DNA of 64,000 bases from Pusillimonas sp. (GTDB lineage Bacteria; Pseudomonadota; Gammaproteobacteria; Burkholderiales; Burkholderiaceae_B), in contig NZ_JAJUFE010000005.1 in the NCBI RefSeq assembly GCF_029263785.1, positions 51,174 through 115,173 on the forward strand, given 5' to 3'. The notes beneath the pieces are model-generated. The model made no database searches, was not told where the DNA came from, and worked only from the letters and a program-made list of their open reading frames with translations. The translations under genes and the position numbers were made by a program. The stretch's first letter is position 1; every line of letters starts with the position of its first letter. This document shows positions 22,246 through 32,524 of the stretch, one piece after another.

Positions 22246-22269
22246 CGAAAAAGCCGCTCGCGCGGCTTT
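22246..22269 (-). terminator. Intrinsic terminator after the 63-residue gene
   Basis: On the minus strand AAAGCCGC, a GCGA tetraloop and GCGGCTTT are followed by TTCG (stem arms 22262-22269 and 22250-22257). It lies 62 bp past the stop codon of the small gene at 22331. Confidence 0.7.
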
Positions 22270-22330
22270 CCGGATGTCGGCGGGTCAGCTGTCAGACCCC
22301 AATAACCGGGGCCTGCGCTACACCAGACGC

Positions 22331-22522
22331 TTAAGCGGCCGATTCGGCGTTACGCTTCAGCTGGACAGGAGCAGCGGCCTTCTTGGAAGATCCATTCAGC
22401 TTGACGAACAGGTTCTTCAGAGCCTTGCCGGGCTTGAAGCGCATTTGCTCTTCAATTGCCTCTTGCATCAGTTGGCGTTCGAGTTCATCGGTAAGACGGA
22501 TGTCGCTGTTCAGGTGGATCAT
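22331..22522 (-). CDS. Small basic protein of unknown function (63 aa)
   Basis: A 63-residue protein with an acidic, helical N-terminal half (LTDELERQLMQEAIEEQMRF) and a lysine-rich C-terminal half (KALKNLFVKLNGSSKKAA). I do not recognise the family. It has all the marks of a real gene: AGAGAGG upstream of the ATG, an excellent promoter (TTGCTT - 17 bp - TATAAT at 22571-22599) and an intrinsic terminator. The charge split suggests a nucleic-acid or ribosome-associated helper, but that is only a guess. Confidence 0.7.
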   Translation of the reverse strand: MIHLNSDIRLTDELERQLMQEAIEEQMRFKPGKALKNLFVKLNGSSKKAAAPVQLKRNAESAA

Positions 22523-22570
22523 GATTGGCCTCTCTACATGAAAATGAACGTTTCGTTCAGGGTTAACCCT

Positions 22571-22599
22571 ATTATAGGGTTTTCCCTAGGCCAAAGCAA
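22571..22599 (-). promoter_or_regulatory. Strong promoter with nested palindromes for the 63-aa gene
   Basis: On the minus strand TTGCTT (22599-22594), a 17-bp spacer and TATAAT (22576-22571) form a near-ideal sigma-70 promoter. The spacer and -10 edge contain TAGGG-TTTT-CCCTA. The 12-bp perfect palindrome AGGGTTAACCCT (22559-22570) covers the expected start site, and GAACG-AAA-CGTTC lies in the leader (22546-22558). These look like operator or leader-structure elements. Confidence 0.7.
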
Positions 22600-22633
22600 G
22601 AATTTTGTTGCGCTGCGACAAGGGTGTTGCTTT

Positions 22634-24025
22634 TTAGTCTTTTTCCGTTGGAGGCGCGTTGCGTCTGTAGCTGGATTCAACCATCTCGAAACTGAACAGG
22701 CGGCATTCTAGCGGACCATTGTGAAGCGGGCGACGCCGTCGGGGCTTCAAGCGCAATTGCTGCGGAAGATCGAGATCGCTCGAAATGACATGCACTTGCC
22801 ACCCGCTGAAGTGGCGTTTAAGGTTCTGTGCCCAATCCGCCCACAGGTCTGGCTCGTTATCTGCCAGCCGTTCCCCGTATGGCGGGTTGGTAACGATCCA
22901 GCCAGTGGGTGCCGGAGGGAGATAATTGCGGGCATCGCCTGTCTCGAAGCGAATGGTGTCCGGGGCGAGGCGTGCACGCCGAACGTTCTGTCTTGCCGCG
23001 TCGATGGCGGCCGGGTTGATGTCAACACCTACCAGCGGGGCGTCAAGGCCGGTCGCGATCCGGCTTCGGGCATCATCCTTGACGTCCCGCCACAGGCGCG
23101 CGTCGTGGTTTCTGAGGCGTTCAAAGCCGAATGGCCGCCAGATTCCCGGCGGCACGCCAAGAGCAATCCAGGCCGCCTCGATAAGAATCGTGCCGCTACC
23201 GCAGAACGGGTCGAACAGGGGTTCGCCTGGGTCCCAATCGGCCAATGCCAGCAGGCCGGCAGCAAGATTTTCGCGGATAGGAGCTTCGCCTTTATCGAGC
23301 CTCCACCCGCGTTTGAACAGGGATTCTCCGCTGGTATCCAGATAAAGCGTGGCCGTATCTTCAGAAAGGAAGAGGTGAACCCGTGCATCGGGTCGGACGG
23401 TGTCAATGTCGGGCCGGCTTCCCTCTCGCATTCTAAGCCGGTCACAGATCCCGTCTTTGGCGCGCAGGTTGCAGTATTGAAGGCTTTTCATCGGGCTTCG
23501 AATTGCCGAGGTATCCACCCGCAGGGTCTGCTCTGCGCCAAACCAGCGCTCCCATTCCGTACTGCGCGCAAGTTCCAGAATGTCGTCTTCGTGTTGCACG
23601 GACGCTTGTGACACCTGCACCAGTACGCGGGTAGCCAGTCGGGAATACAGGTTAAGCCGCTGGACGCCTGACCAGTCTGTGGTTAGCCGACATCCGGCCC
23701 GGCTGGCAATCGCATCGTCGAAGCCCAGTGCCTGAAGCTCCAGGGCAAGAGCCTCTTCAAGCCCGTGCGGACAGGGCGTGAATACGGGAAAGCGCTCGGC
23801 ATGGCGCAGTGGCCTGCGGGCCGGTTTCGCTTCTTTATGTGGTTTGGGCTGCTGCTGGGGAACGGAAACGCTGGGGGCAGGACGCTTTTGGGCTTCTATT
23901 TCCCTTTGTGCGACATGTCGGGCGCGTGCGCCCGAACGCTTGCGTTTGGCATTGTCGCTTGTGGCAGAGGCCGACGGCTTCTTCTTGAGTGTCAGTGTCT
24001 TGCCGGGCTTGTTGGTGTCAGTCAT
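22634..24025 (-). CDS. rlmL: THUMP-domain 23S rRNA methyltransferase, RlmL type
   Basis: A 463-residue class I SAM-dependent RNA methyltransferase. A basic, proline-rich tail (residues 1-75, LKKKPSASATSDNAKRKR) precedes the THUMP domain (about 80-235). The catalytic domain follows with FDPFCGSGTILIEAAW (271-286) and the NPPYGERL motif at 380-387, typical of guanine-N2 methylation. E. coli RlmL also carries a second domain, RlmK; here only the RlmL half exists, as in many betaproteobacteria. It would methylate G2445 of 23S rRNA. It lies 42 bp downstream of... on the minus strand, after hemJ in the next unit. Confidence 0.85.
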   Translation of the reverse strand: MTDTNKPGKTLTLKKKPSASATSDNAKRKRSGARARHVAQREIEAQKRPAPSVSVPQQQPKPHKEAKPARRPLRHAERFPVFTPCPHGLEEALALELQALGFDDAIASRAGCRLTTDWSGVQRLNLYSRLATRVLVQVSQASVQHEDDILELARSTEWERWFGAEQTLRVDTSAIRSPMKSLQYCNLRAKDGICDRLRMREGSRPDIDTVRPDARVHLFLSEDTATLYLDTSGESLFKRGWRLDKGEAPIRENLAAGLLALADWDPGEPLFDPFCGSGTILIEAAWIALGVPPGIWRPFGFERLRNHDARLWRDVKDDARSRIATGLDAPLVGVDINPAAIDAARQNVRRARLAPDTIRFETGDARNYLPPAPTGWIVTNPPYGERLADNEPDLWADWAQNLKRHFSGWQVHVISSDLDLPQQLRLKPRRRRPLHNGPLECRLFSFEMVESSYRRNAPPTEKD

Positions 24026-24066
24026 GAGCAGGTGTTTTGTCGGGGCCGAAATGTGCCACGAGAAAT

Positions 24067-24483
24067 CTAAAACGGTCGGACGACGACCAGTATAAGTACG
24101 GCAAGCAGCAAAAATACCGGCAGTTCATTGAACCAGCGATAAAAACGGTGGCCACGGGTATTGCGGCCCGCTTCGAATTTTTTCAGCAGGCGGCCGCAAC
24201 CATGGTGATATCCTGCTATCAACAGCACACAGAACAGTTTGGCGTGCATCCAGCCTTGGCCACGCCCGAGGCCATAACCCAGATAAAGCCACAAGCCAAG
24301 TAAAACGGCGGGCACGGCCAATATCGTCATGAACCGGTACAAGCGGCGGCCCATGCCTGTCAGGTGCCTGTATACGGCGCTGTCGGTCGTTTGCGCGAGA
24401 TTGACAAATATGCGGGGCAGATAGAACAGCCCCGCAAACCACGAAATGACGAACAGCAGGTGAAACGCCTTGACCCAGAGCAT
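24067..24483 (-). CDS. hemJ: HemJ-type protoporphyrinogen oxidase (CopD family)
   Basis: A 138-residue membrane protein with four hydrophobic helices. The N-terminal LWVKAFHLLFVISWFAGLFYL contains the conserved histidine at position 8, and GWMHAKLFCVLLIAGYHHGC carries further histidines proposed to bind heme. HemJ oxidises protoporphyrinogen IX late in heme synthesis in bacteria lacking HemG and HemY. It starts 4 bp after the proA stop, so it is translated from the proA transcript. Confidence 0.85.
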   Translation of the reverse strand: MLWVKAFHLLFVISWFAGLFYLPRIFVNLAQTTDSAVYRHLTGMGRRLYRFMTILAVPAVLLGLWLYLGYGLGRGQGWMHAKLFCVLLIAGYHHGCGRLLKKFEAGRNTRGHRFYRWFNELPVFLLLAVLILVVVRPF

Positions 24484-24486
24484 GAT

Positions 24487-25782
24487 CTAGCCGCGCAACT
24501 GCCCGTTGCCGGTCAACACCCACTTGTAGGTGGTCAGGCCTTCAAGACCCACCGGGCCGCGGGCGTGCAGGCGGTTGGTTGAAATGCCTATTTCGGCACC
24601 AAGCCCATACTCGAAGCCGTCGGCGAAGCAGGTGGGCAGATTGATGTACACCGAACTGGAATCGACTTCGCGTTGAAAACGGGTCGCTGTCGTGAGGTTT
24701 TCGGTGACAATCGATTCAGTGTGGCCCGAACTGTATTGCGAGATATGTTCGATGGCCTGATCAACCGAGTCAACCACCCGGATTGCCAGTACGGGCTCCA
24801 GATATTCCGTTTCCCAATCTTGTTGGGTGGCCGGAATGACGTCGCTGATCAGGGCCTGCGTTTGCTCGCAGCCGCGCAACTCGACTCCCTTGTCTCGCAA
24901 GGTGGCGGCGATGCGGGGCAGAAAGGCGCCGGCGACGTCCCGATGGACAAGAAGTGTCTCCATCGTGCCGCAAATCCCGAAGCGATAGGTCTTGGCGTTG
25001 TCGGCGATGTCGTGCGCCTTGTCGAGATCGGCCGCAGCATCGATGTACACGTGGCAATTGCCGTCAAGATGCTTGAGCAAGGGGACCTTGGCCTCGGAGG
25101 CAAGGCGTGTGATCAGCCCTTTGCCGCCACGCGGAATGATGACGTCGATATGGTCGGTGAGTGTAACCAGTTCGCCCACCAGATCCCGGTCCGTCGTTGC
25201 CACGACCTGCACCGCATCCAGCGGCAGACCGGCATCGGCCAGCCCGGCACGGATAACCTCACCCAGCGCCCGGTTTGAATGGAAGGCTTCGCTGCCACCC
25301 CGCAATATGGTGGCGTTGCCCGACTTGAGGCACAAGGCGGCTGCATCGATAGTGACGTTGGGACGTGACTCGTAGATGATGCCGATAACGCCCAAGGGAA
25401 CTCGCATCTGGCCGACGCGCATCCCGTTGGGGCGTATGACGGAAGCCGACTGGACACCGACCGGGTCAGGCATGGCGGCGATCTGCAGCAAGCCCGCTGT
25501 CATGGTTTCGAGGGCCTTGTCCGAAAGAGTGAGGCGATCGACCAAGGCAGCAGGCAATTGGTTGCGTCTTGCGGCTTCGAGGTCTTTGGCATTGGCCTGT
25601 TGAAGCTGTTGCTTGTCAGATTGCAGGCGCTCAGCCATGGCGCGCAGGGCTGTTGCCTTGGCTGAATCGGGGGCGTTCATGATGATGCGCGAGGCAGCGC
25701 GAGCGCGCCGGCCAAGTTCCAGCGCCATATCACGGGCGGACTCGGTGATGGCTTGGGTATCTGCTGGACCGGGACTGTTCAT
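24487..25782 (-). CDS. proA: Gamma-glutamyl phosphate reductase
   Basis: A 431-residue NADPH-dependent reductase converting gamma-glutamyl phosphate to glutamate 5-semialdehyde, the second step of proline synthesis. The catalytic cysteine lies in [13 protein letters not shown], and [14 protein letters not shown] is the conserved cofactor-domain segment. Length is normal for ProA. proB is not next to it; proA sits instead downstream of holA (103-bp gap) and immediately before hemJ, an arrangement seen in related genera. Confidence 0.95.
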   Translation of the reverse strand: MNSPGPADTQAITESARDMALELGRRARAASRIIMNAPDSAKATALRAMAERLQSDKQQLQQANAKDLEAARRNQLPAALVDRLTLSDKALETMTAGLLQIAAMPDPVGVQSASVIRPNGMRVGQMRVPLGVIGIIYESRPNVTIDAAALCLKSGNATILRGGSEAFHSNRALGEVIRAGLADAGLPLDAVQVVATTDRDLVGELVTLTDHIDVIIPRGGKGLITRLASEAKVPLLKHLDGNCHVYIDAAADLDKAHDIADNAKTYRFGICGTMETLLVHRDVAGAFLPRIAATLRDKGVELRGCEQTQALISDVIPATQQDWETEYLEPVLAIRVVDSVDQAIEHISQYSSGHTESIVTENLTTATRFQREVDSSSVYINLPTCFADGFEYGLGAEIGISTNRLHARGPVGLEGLTTYKWVLTGNGQLRG

Positions 25783-25885
25783 GTTGCAACTCTTTAAAAA
25801 TACGGGTGTGGCGGCCTGAGACGGCCTGCCGGGGGATGCGTAATGTTCTATTGTAAAGGGTGTTACGCAGGGCGGGCTTGCTAGC

Positions 25886-26947
25886 CTAGGCGGCGCGAGG
25901 CGCGGCGACCCGGAGGATCAGCCGCGCCAGTTCTTCCCATGGGTCGTCCAATCGGCCCGATACTTTCAATCCCTTGATGAGTCGATCCACGTCGTGGGCA
26001 TGCTGAACTGCAACCGGCCAGATTCTGGCGGGCAGGCGACGCAATGCCTGACGGAGCAATTGCTCGCGCGGTCCGAATACGCGTTGCTGACGCATGGCAC
26101 CTGACAGGTCGTCACCCTGGGCCTGAATATCCGCCAAGCGCGCAAGCAGCCGGATTTCATCCCCCACTGCCCAAAGTACCAGCGGAAGGCCTTCTCCTTC
26201 GGCACGAAGACCGGCCAAAATGCGCAAGGCGCGATCCGCGTCGCCTGACAACATGGCATCGCGCAGGCTGAAGACGTCATAGCGGGCAACGTTCAGGACT
26301 GCTTGTCTGACCTGCTCCGGCGTGATGGGGCCATCGGGATACAGAAGCCCCAGCTTGAGGATTTCCTGGTGGGCGGCGAGCAAGTTGCCTTCCACTTTGT
26401 CGGACATCCATTCCAGGCTTTCCCGTTCGAGGCGTTGACCTTGCCGTGCCAGACGCTGACCGATCCAGGCGGGCAATTGTTGACGCCCGATAGTCGGGGC
26501 CTCGATGAATACGCCGGTTTGCTGCAAGGCGGTGGCCCACTTGCTTGAACGCGTGGCGCGGTCCAGTCGCGGCAGGCTGATGGTAAGAATGGTGTCGCTG
26601 AGTGTGCCGCGGGCAAATTGTTGCGCCAGACCCGCCAGGGTATCTCCGCCCGCCTTGCCGGGCTTACCGCTGGGGATCTTCAGTTCGACAAGCCTGCGGT
26701 CGCCAAACAGCGAAACGTTTTGCATGGCGCCTGTCACTGCCGCCCAGTCACTGCGTGCATCCATGACAAGGCTTGTGCGTTCGGCGTACCCCGCCTGGAT
26801 CGCCAGGGCGCGCAGGCCGTCCAGGGCCTCGGTTACCAGCAGGGGTTCATCACCTGAAATTACGTAGAGGCCGTCCAGGCTTTTGCCGGCTTGCAATTGT
26901 TGCTCCAGCCGGTGCATCAGACCCTCGACATCGAGCCCTCGTGTCAT
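25886..26947 (-). CDS. holA: DNA polymerase III, delta subunit
   Basis: A 353-residue clamp-loader subunit that opens the beta clamp. The N-terminal [21 protein letters not shown] and the middle [15 protein letters not shown] segment are typical. The C-terminal region (about 215-340) is the collar domain that joins tau/gamma and delta'. It starts 25 bp after the lptE stop, matching the conserved leuS-lptE-holA order. Confidence 0.92.
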   Translation of the reverse strand: MTRGLDVEGLMHRLEQQLQAGKSLDGLYVISGDEPLLVTEALDGLRALAIQAGYAERTSLVMDARSDWAAVTGAMQNVSLFGDRRLVELKIPSGKPGKAGGDTLAGLAQQFARGTLSDTILTISLPRLDRATRSSKWATALQQTGVFIEAPTIGRQQLPAWIGQRLARQGQRLERESLEWMSDKVEGNLLAAHQEILKLGLLYPDGPITPEQVRQAVLNVARYDVFSLRDAMLSGDADRALRILAGLRAEGEGLPLVLWAVGDEIRLLARLADIQAQGDDLSGAMRQQRVFGPREQLLRQALRRLPARIWPVAVQHAHDVDRLIKGLKVSGRLDDPWEELARLILRVAAPRAA

Positions 26948-26972
26948 GCGGCTTCCTGCTTATGTGTAGGAT

Positions 26973-27653
26973 TTAGTATGTGGGAACCATGCTCGGGCTG
27001 GGCAGCGGAGTCAGGTCGGGCGACGGCATCATTTCATCGCGAGGCGCCGGTACTTCTGATGCCTGAGCCTCGGCATCGGTTTCGCGTGGCAGCGATTCGC
27101 GATGCTGATACGCTTCGTGCACCTCGGGGGAGGTCAGGCGTCGCACAATGCGATCGATAAGGCTGCGCTGCATCTCCTGAAAGAGCGAGCCGATTTCGCC
27201 CTGTTTTGCCTGCAGGGCATCTGGATCGTACGGTACTTCGCGCGTCGCGCGCAGTGTGGTCGGTGGCAGCAACTGGCGGCCTTGAGCATCGGTAAGCTGG
27301 AAGACAAAGACCAGATTCAGCTCGTATTCTTCGACGTTGCCCTCTGGGCTGATGGCGATTTCGCGCATCGACCGTTGCAAGGAGAGCTGGGTCAGCCTGG
27401 CTTGCGCTTCGGATACGTCCTCGACAAATCGTGTATTGGGAGAGGTTGCGACAATAAGGCGGCGCAAATCTGCCCCAAATGCAGAGTTTTCGGGCATGTT
27501 TGTGTACAGCGTGTCAAACGGCAAAGGCGACGTGCCCTTGAGCCGGAATCCGCAGGCTGCCAAAGCTGCCAGCAACACGACGCAGACAAGCCCGCGCAAC
27601 CCCAGGCGGGGGGAAACAAAGGAGGGGCGAAGCGCAGGCTGGTACATATCCAT
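26973..27653 (-). CDS. lptE: LPS-assembly lipoprotein LptE
   Basis: A 226-residue outer-membrane lipoprotein that plugs the LptD barrel during lipopolysaccharide insertion. The lipobox is LAAC with the lipidated cysteine at 34, followed by GFRLKGTSPLPFDTLY, which is the LptE hallmark. The C-terminus has a proline/acid-rich extension after about residue 185, longer than in E. coli. The start codon falls just beyond the leuS stop, so translation is probably coupled. Confidence 0.93.
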   Translation of the reverse strand: MDMYQPALRPSFVSPRLGLRGLVCVVLLAALAACGFRLKGTSPLPFDTLYTNMPENSAFGADLRRLIVATSPNTRFVEDVSEAQARLTQLSLQRSMREIAISPEGNVEEYELNLVFVFQLTDAQGRQLLPPTTLRATREVPYDPDALQAKQGEIGSLFQEMQRSLIDRIVRRLTSPEVHEAYQHRESLPRETDAEAQASEVPAPRDEMMPSPDLTPLPSPSMVPTY

Positions 27654-27654
27654 G

Positions 27655-30312
27655 TTATCCGACGACGTTGACGAGTTTTCCGGGAACCACTATGACACGC
27701 TTGACGGGACGGCCTTCAAGGAAGCGGGCGACCGCCTCGTGGGCAGCCGCTTGCTGCTCGATATCGGCTTTGGACGTGCCCTGGGCCACCAGAATGGAGC
27801 CCCGCAGCTTGCCGTTGACCTGAAGCACAAGTTCTACTTCGTCTGCAATCAGTGCAGCCGGATCCACTTCGGGCCACGGTGCATCGAGTATGTCTCCCAG
27901 ACGATCTGCAAAACCCAGGTCACGCCACAATTGCCAGGTTATATGCGGTACTACCGGGTAAAGCACTCGCAACAAAATGCCCAGTGCGTCGGCCATGCCC
28001 TGACGCGCGACGGGAGTGTCGGGCAGGCTGGCTGACTCAAGCGCATTAAGCATCTTCATGCATGCCGAGACCACCGTGTTGTACTGGATGCGTTCGTAAT
28101 CGTAATCGGCTTGCTTGAGAAGAGTGTGGATTTCGCGGCGCAGTGTCTTGGTGGCGGGGTCGGCAGCGGTCCAGTCGGGCTGTGTGGCGTCGACGCCGGA
28201 TATGAATTCCAGTTGCGATTTGCTGAATGCCCAAAGGCGACGCAGGAAGCGGTGTGCGCCTTCGACTCCTGAATCAGACCATTCAAGCGTTTGCTCGGGG
28301 GGGCTGGCAAACATCACGAACAGGCGTGCAGTATCGGCCCCCATCGAGTCGATCAGGGACTGCGGGTCGACACCGTTGTTTTTGGATTTGGACATCGTAC
28401 CGATGCCGCCATATTGCACTTCGGACCCATCGGCTCGCAGGCGCGCTCCGACGATGTTGCCTTTTTCGTCGTAAACGTTTTCAACCTCTTCAGGCCAGAA
28501 ATACTCAATGCCGCCCTGGGCGTTCTTGCGTGAGTAAATATGATTGAGCACCATGCCCTGGCATAACAGGCGGGTGAATGGCTCGTCGAAATTGACCAGG
28601 CCCAGGTCGCGCATTACGCGCGTCCAGAAGCGTGCGTACAGCAAGTGCAGCACGGCATGCTCGATTCCACCGATGTACTGGTCCATCGGCATCCAGTAAT
28701 CGTTGCGCTTGTCGACCATTGCCTGATCATTGCCCGGCGAGGTATAGCGCATGAAATACCAGGACGAGTCCACGAAAGTGTCCATGGTGTCGGTTTCGCG
28801 CCTTGCGGGTTTGCCGCAAGACGGACAGGAGCACGACAGGAAGGCTTCGTGTTTATTTAGAGGGTTGCCGCTGCCGTCAGGAATCAGGTCGTCCGGCAGG
28901 ACGACAGGCAAGTCTTTCTCGGGGACGGGAACCGGGCCGCAGTCATTACAGTGAATGATGGGAATCGGGGTGCCCCAGTAGCGTTGTCGCGAGATACCCC
29001 AATCGCGAAGACGCCAGGTCGTTTGCTTTTCGCCCAAGCCCCTGGCGGCCAGATCTGCCGCAACTGCATCAACTGTTTCCTGATGGTCGAGCCCATCGTA
29101 GCGGCCCGAATTGACGGTGCGCGTGTTGTGTTTTTGTTCGTACCAGTCTTGCCAGGCGTCTGTCGAGAAGGTCTTGCCCTCGACCGAGATGACGTTCTTG
29201 ATTGGCAAATTGTATTTTTTGGCAAAGGCAAAATCGCGCTCGTCGTGCGCAGGCACACCCATGACGGCACCGTCGCCATAGCTCATCAACACGTAGTTTC
29301 CTACCCAGACCTCGACCTGTTCGCCGGTAAGAGGGTGGGTCACGGTCAGGCCGGTAGGCATGCCTTCTTTTTCGCGCGTGGCCATCTCGGCTTCGGTTGT
29401 TCCGCCTTTCTTGCAGGCGTCGATGAAGTTGGCCAGCTGCGGATTGCTTCGGGCTGCGTGGGTTGCCAGGGGATGTTCTGGCGCAACTGCGCAGAACGTT
29501 ACCCCCATAATGGTGTCCGCCCTTGTGGTGAACACGTACATGCGACCATCTTGAATTAGCTTGCCCTGGTCATCGCGAATGTCGTGTGTAAAGGCAAACC
29601 GTACACCTTCGCTTTTGCCAATCCAGTTTTCCTGCATCAGCCGTACGCGCTCGGGCCATCCGGACAAGCCGTTCTTGACCTGATCGAGCAGCTCTTCGGC
29701 GTAGTCGGTGATGCGCAGGTAATAACCCGGAATCTCACGCTTTTCGACGGGAGCGCCCGATCGCCAGCCGCGACCCTCGATAACCTGCTCATTGGCCAGT
29801 ACGGTTTGGTCCACCGGATCCCAGTTGACGACCTGTGTCTTGCGGTATGCGATGCCTTTTTCGAGCATCTTCAGGAATAGCCATTGGTTCCACTTGTAAT
29901 AATCGGGATCGCAGGCGCACATTTCGCGCGACCAGTCGATGGCCAGTCCCATCGCCTGCATTTGCTTCTTCATGTAGGCAATGTTGTCGTATGTCCACTT
30001 GGCCGGCGGAACCTTGGACTTGATGGCCGCATTTTCAGCGGGCATGCCGAACGCGTCCCAGCCCATGGGCATGAGAACGTTATAGCCACGCATGCGAAGC
30101 TGACGCGTCATCATGTCGTTGATGGTGTAGTTACGCACATGGCCCATATGCAGTTTGCCGCTGGGGTAGGGCAACATCGAGCAAGCATAGAACTTGGGCT
30201 TGGGTTTGCCGTCGGCGCCGATGGCGTCTTCGGTGACACGATAGGCGTCGCGCGCCTGCCAATCGTTACGGGCGGCAGCTTCGACTTCGGCGGGGTTATA
30301 GCGTTCCTGCAT
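27655..30312 (-). CDS. leuS: Leucyl-tRNA synthetase
   Basis: An 885-residue class I aminoacyl-tRNA synthetase when begun at ATG 30312 ([12 protein letters not shown]). A start at 30354 would add 14 atypical residues. The HIGH-type motif is in [13 protein letters not shown] near residue 50, the editing CP1 insertion covers roughly residues 225-425, and the KMSKS-type loop reads [12 protein letters not shown] near residue 640. The anticodon and C-terminal domains are complete. It heads the leuS-lptE-holA unit. Confidence 0.97.
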   Translation of the reverse strand: MQERYNPAEVEAAARNDWQARDAYRVTEDAIGADGKPKPKFYACSMLPYPSGKLHMGHVRNYTINDMMTRQLRMRGYNVLMPMGWDAFGMPAENAAIKSKVPPAKWTYDNIAYMKKQMQAMGLAIDWSREMCACDPDYYKWNQWLFLKMLEKGIAYRKTQVVNWDPVDQTVLANEQVIEGRGWRSGAPVEKREIPGYYLRITDYAEELLDQVKNGLSGWPERVRLMQENWIGKSEGVRFAFTHDIRDDQGKLIQDGRMYVFTTRADTIMGVTFCAVAPEHPLATHAARSNPQLANFIDACKKGGTTEAEMATREKEGMPTGLTVTHPLTGEQVEVWVGNYVLMSYGDGAVMGVPAHDERDFAFAKKYNLPIKNVISVEGKTFSTDAWQDWYEQKHNTRTVNSGRYDGLDHQETVDAVAADLAARGLGEKQTTWRLRDWGISRQRYWGTPIPIIHCNDCGPVPVPEKDLPVVLPDDLIPDGSGNPLNKHEAFLSCSCPSCGKPARRETDTMDTFVDSSWYFMRYTSPGNDQAMVDKRNDYWMPMDQYIGGIEHAVLHLLYARFWTRVMRDLGLVNFDEPFTRLLCQGMVLNHIYSRKNAQGGIEYFWPEEVENVYDEKGNIVGARLRADGSEVQYGGIGTMSKSKNNGVDPQSLIDSMGADTARLFVMFASPPEQTLEWSDSGVEGAHRFLRRLWAFSKSQLEFISGVDATQPDWTAADPATKTLRREIHTLLKQADYDYERIQYNTVVSACMKMLNALESASLPDTPVARQGMADALGILLRVLYPVVPHITWQLWRDLGFADRLGDILDAPWPEVDPAALIADEVELVLQVNGKLRGSILVAQGTSKADIEQQAAAHEAVARFLEGRPVKRVIVVPGKLVNVVG

Positions 30313-30423
30313 GGATTCAGTTTCTTGATGTGGTGTTTGGTGCAAACTTTGCATTATAAGGTGCTTGGCGCGCAGGGGTCCCGCATGGAGACGGCCCGTG
30401 GGCCTTGCTGCGACACCTCAAAC

Positions 30424-30452
30424 CAAAATGCCCCGCTCTGGGCGGGGCATTT
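30424..30452 (-). terminator. Rho-independent terminator after rpmG
   Basis: On the minus strand ATGCCCCGC pairs with GCGGGGCAT around a short loop, then TTTTGG. It lies 23 bp beyond the rpmG stop and upstream of leuS. Confidence 0.8.
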
Positions 30453-30474
30453 ACGGGGTACGTCGCGGTGTCGA

Positions 30475-30642
30475 TTAGCGAAGTTTGGTTTCTTTGTACT
30501 CGACGTGCTTGCGAGCAACCGGATCAAATTTCTTGATCAGCATTTTCTCGGGCATGTTGCGCTTGTTCTTGGTGGTCGTGTAGAAGTGACCGGTACCAGC
30601 TGTGGATTCGAGTTTGATCTTTTCGCGAATACCTTTAGCCAT
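30475..30642 (-). CDS. rpmG: 50S ribosomal protein L33
   Basis: A 55-residue ribosomal protein starting [16 protein letters not shown] and ending [11 protein letters not shown], the usual length. It lacks the CxxC zinc pairs, so it is a zinc-independent (C-minus) L33. It follows rpmB by 39 bp on the same strand, and AGGAGCAC precedes its ATG. It was read directly from the sequence. Confidence 0.96.
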   Translation of the reverse strand: MAKGIREKIKLESTAGTGHFYTTTKNKRNMPEKMLIKKFDPVARKHVEYKETKLR

Positions 30643-30681
30643 GATGTGCTCCTGAGTATGGGTTTACCGGATAGGACAGTA

Positions 30682-30918
30682 TTAAACTGCCTGGCCGCGG
30701 GCGCGAAGATCGGCCAAAACGGATTCGATGCCGTTCTTGTCGATAGTGCGGATGGCGCTGGCCGAAACACGCAGGCGAACCCAGCGGTTTTCGCTTTCAA
30801 CCCAGAACCGGCGCGATTGCAGGTTGGGCAAAAAACGACGCTTGGTCTTGTTGTTTGCGTGCGAAACATTATTGCCCGTGCGAGGGCCCTTGCCGGTAAC
30901 TTGGCATACGCGTGCCAT
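30682..30918 (-). CDS. rpmB: 50S ribosomal protein L28
   Basis: A 78-residue ribosomal protein, [20 protein letters not shown] onwards, with the typical [13 protein letters not shown] and [16 protein letters not shown] segments. The start at 30918 has AAGGGG upstream; a longer frame from 30945 would add nine unconserved residues. It forms the rpmB-rpmG operon, ended by the terminator at 30424-30452. Confidence 0.96.
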   Translation of the reverse strand: MARVCQVTGKGPRTGNNVSHANNKTKRRFLPNLQSRRFWVESENRWVRLRVSASAIRTIDKNGIESVLADLRARGQAV

Positions 30919-31055
30919 GATCATACCCCTTAATGAATTCTTCAATATCTGTCAGATTTCCCTAAGCCCTGTACCTCCAGATGCCTGGTGGTCCTGGTGG
31001 TTTTGGGTAGAAAATCTAGTAAACCATCTATTCTATAACGAAAATGGGCCTGTTA

Positions 31056-32249
31056 TCAAGCCGCGCGGCGTGCGAGTGCGCCGAAAAGCCACGAAAGCAC
31101 GGCGCATATGAAAAGGATACCCACGAGCGGCATGGCAGTGCCGGATTGCCAAAGGCTGATGCCAATGCCTGCCGAGGCGCCGCAGATCATCTGGACCGTT
31201 CCCATTAGCGCAGAGGCAACTCCCAGCCGGTGTCCCTGACGGGACAGGGCCAGGGCGGCAGCGTTGGGGTTGACGAAACCCTGGCTGCCCATAAAGCCCA
31301 TCAAGCATAACATCAGCAGGGGCAAAGAAAGCGCGTCGACGAGGATTAAAGCTACTGCTATCACGGTCGACAAGACTGCGGATATCTGCGCAAGCTTCAG
31401 CAGGCGTTCGGGCGAGTGGCGGTCGAGCAGGCGGGCGCTGACCTGGGAGCAGGTGATCAATGAGGCAGCGCCAAGACCAAATATGAAGCCAAAGTAGGTC
31501 GGGGGGATGTTGTAGACGTTGATCAGAATGCGCGACGCCCCCGAAATGAAGGTAAAGAGCCCCGCACTGCCCAGGCCGCCGGCCATGACATAAAAGATGA
31601 ACTGGCGGCTTCGCATCAGGCCCCAGTAGTTTCGCGCCATGGTGCCGGCGCGCAACGGTACTACTTTCTCCGGAGGCAGGGTTTCCCGCATGTTGCGAGC
31701 TGTGAAATAGGTCAGTACAGCCCCGACTACGGTCATGATGCCGAAGATGCCCCTCCAGCCCGCAAACAGCAGGACTTGTGCGCCCAGGATAGGACCCAGG
31801 ATGGGTGCGACTCCCATGATCAGCAGTAACAGCGACAGCGCCTTGGAAGCGTCCCGTGTTTCGAGGTTGTCTCGCACCACTGCTCTTGGAATGACGATGC
31901 CTGCTGCGCCACCCAGCGCCTGAACGATCCGCCACAGCATCAGATGCTCGATGTCGTCCGTAAAGGCGCAGCCCACCGAGGCCAGCGTAAAGATCACCAG
32001 ACCGGCAAGCAAGGGAATCTTGCGGCCATAGCGGTCGGCCAGGGGTCCATAAATGATCTGCGCTGCCGCCAGGCCGATCAGATAGCTGGCAAGAGTTCGT
32101 TCAACCTGCCCTTGTGTGGCTCCGAGTCCCTGCACCATGGAAGGAAACGAAGGCAGGTACATATCTATTGCCAATGGCCCCAAAGCGGTCAGGGCGCCCA
32201 TCAGCCACAGCCAGCCCGGCACGCTGCGGGTGAATCGTCTGGAAGACAT
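31056..32249 (-). CDS. MFS multidrug transporter, Bcr/CflA family
   Basis: A 397-residue, 12-helix carrier. The opening LTALGPLAIDMYLPSFPSM and the loop YGPLADRYGRKIPLL are signatures of the Bcr/CflA subfamily (bicyclomycin and other drug/H+ antiporters). The next motif, GGAAGIVIPRAVVRD, is also characteristic. The substrate cannot be told. It is divergent from the CFA-synthase-like gene, with a 275-bp spacer between them. Confidence 0.9.
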   Translation of the reverse strand: MSSRRFTRSVPGWLWLMGALTALGPLAIDMYLPSFPSMVQGLGATQGQVERTLASYLIGLAAAQIIYGPLADRYGRKIPLLAGLVIFTLASVGCAFTDDIEHLMLWRIVQALGGAAGIVIPRAVVRDNLETRDASKALSLLLLIMGVAPILGPILGAQVLLFAGWRGIFGIMTVVGAVLTYFTARNMRETLPPEKVVPLRAGTMARNYWGLMRSRQFIFYVMAGGLGSAGLFTFISGASRILINVYNIPPTYFGFIFGLGAASLITCSQVSARLLDRHSPERLLKLAQISAVLSTVIAVALILVDALSLPLLMLCLMGFMGSQGFVNPNAAALALSRQGHRLGVASALMGTVQMICGASAGIGISLWQSGTAMPLVGILFICAVLSWLFGALARRAA

Positions 32250-32524
32250 GAGACAGTGGGCCAGGTGGCCCCGGAAAAACAGCGAAGCTCGTAGTCTAAC
32301 AGTGATTTGACGGTCTCTTCAGCAGGCTGACCGACAATTTCAGGGTGTGGAAGTTGAGGCTCGCCTGTGCCTCCAGCTGCATTTGGTGATAAATTGACGG
32401 GCGTGCCGCCCGGGGGTAGAAGTCTGGGATTGCGTCAGATTCGCCATGACTCACAAAAATACAGGGGTCAAGATTGTCCGGCCGGAAATCAATGTCAGCT
32501 GAATACGTATAGGGGGTTGAGAAC

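Noticed and set aside
29884..30933. 349-codon open frame on the plus strand opposite leuS, rpmG and rpmB
   Set aside because: Three real genes occupy the other strand, including two ribosomal proteins.
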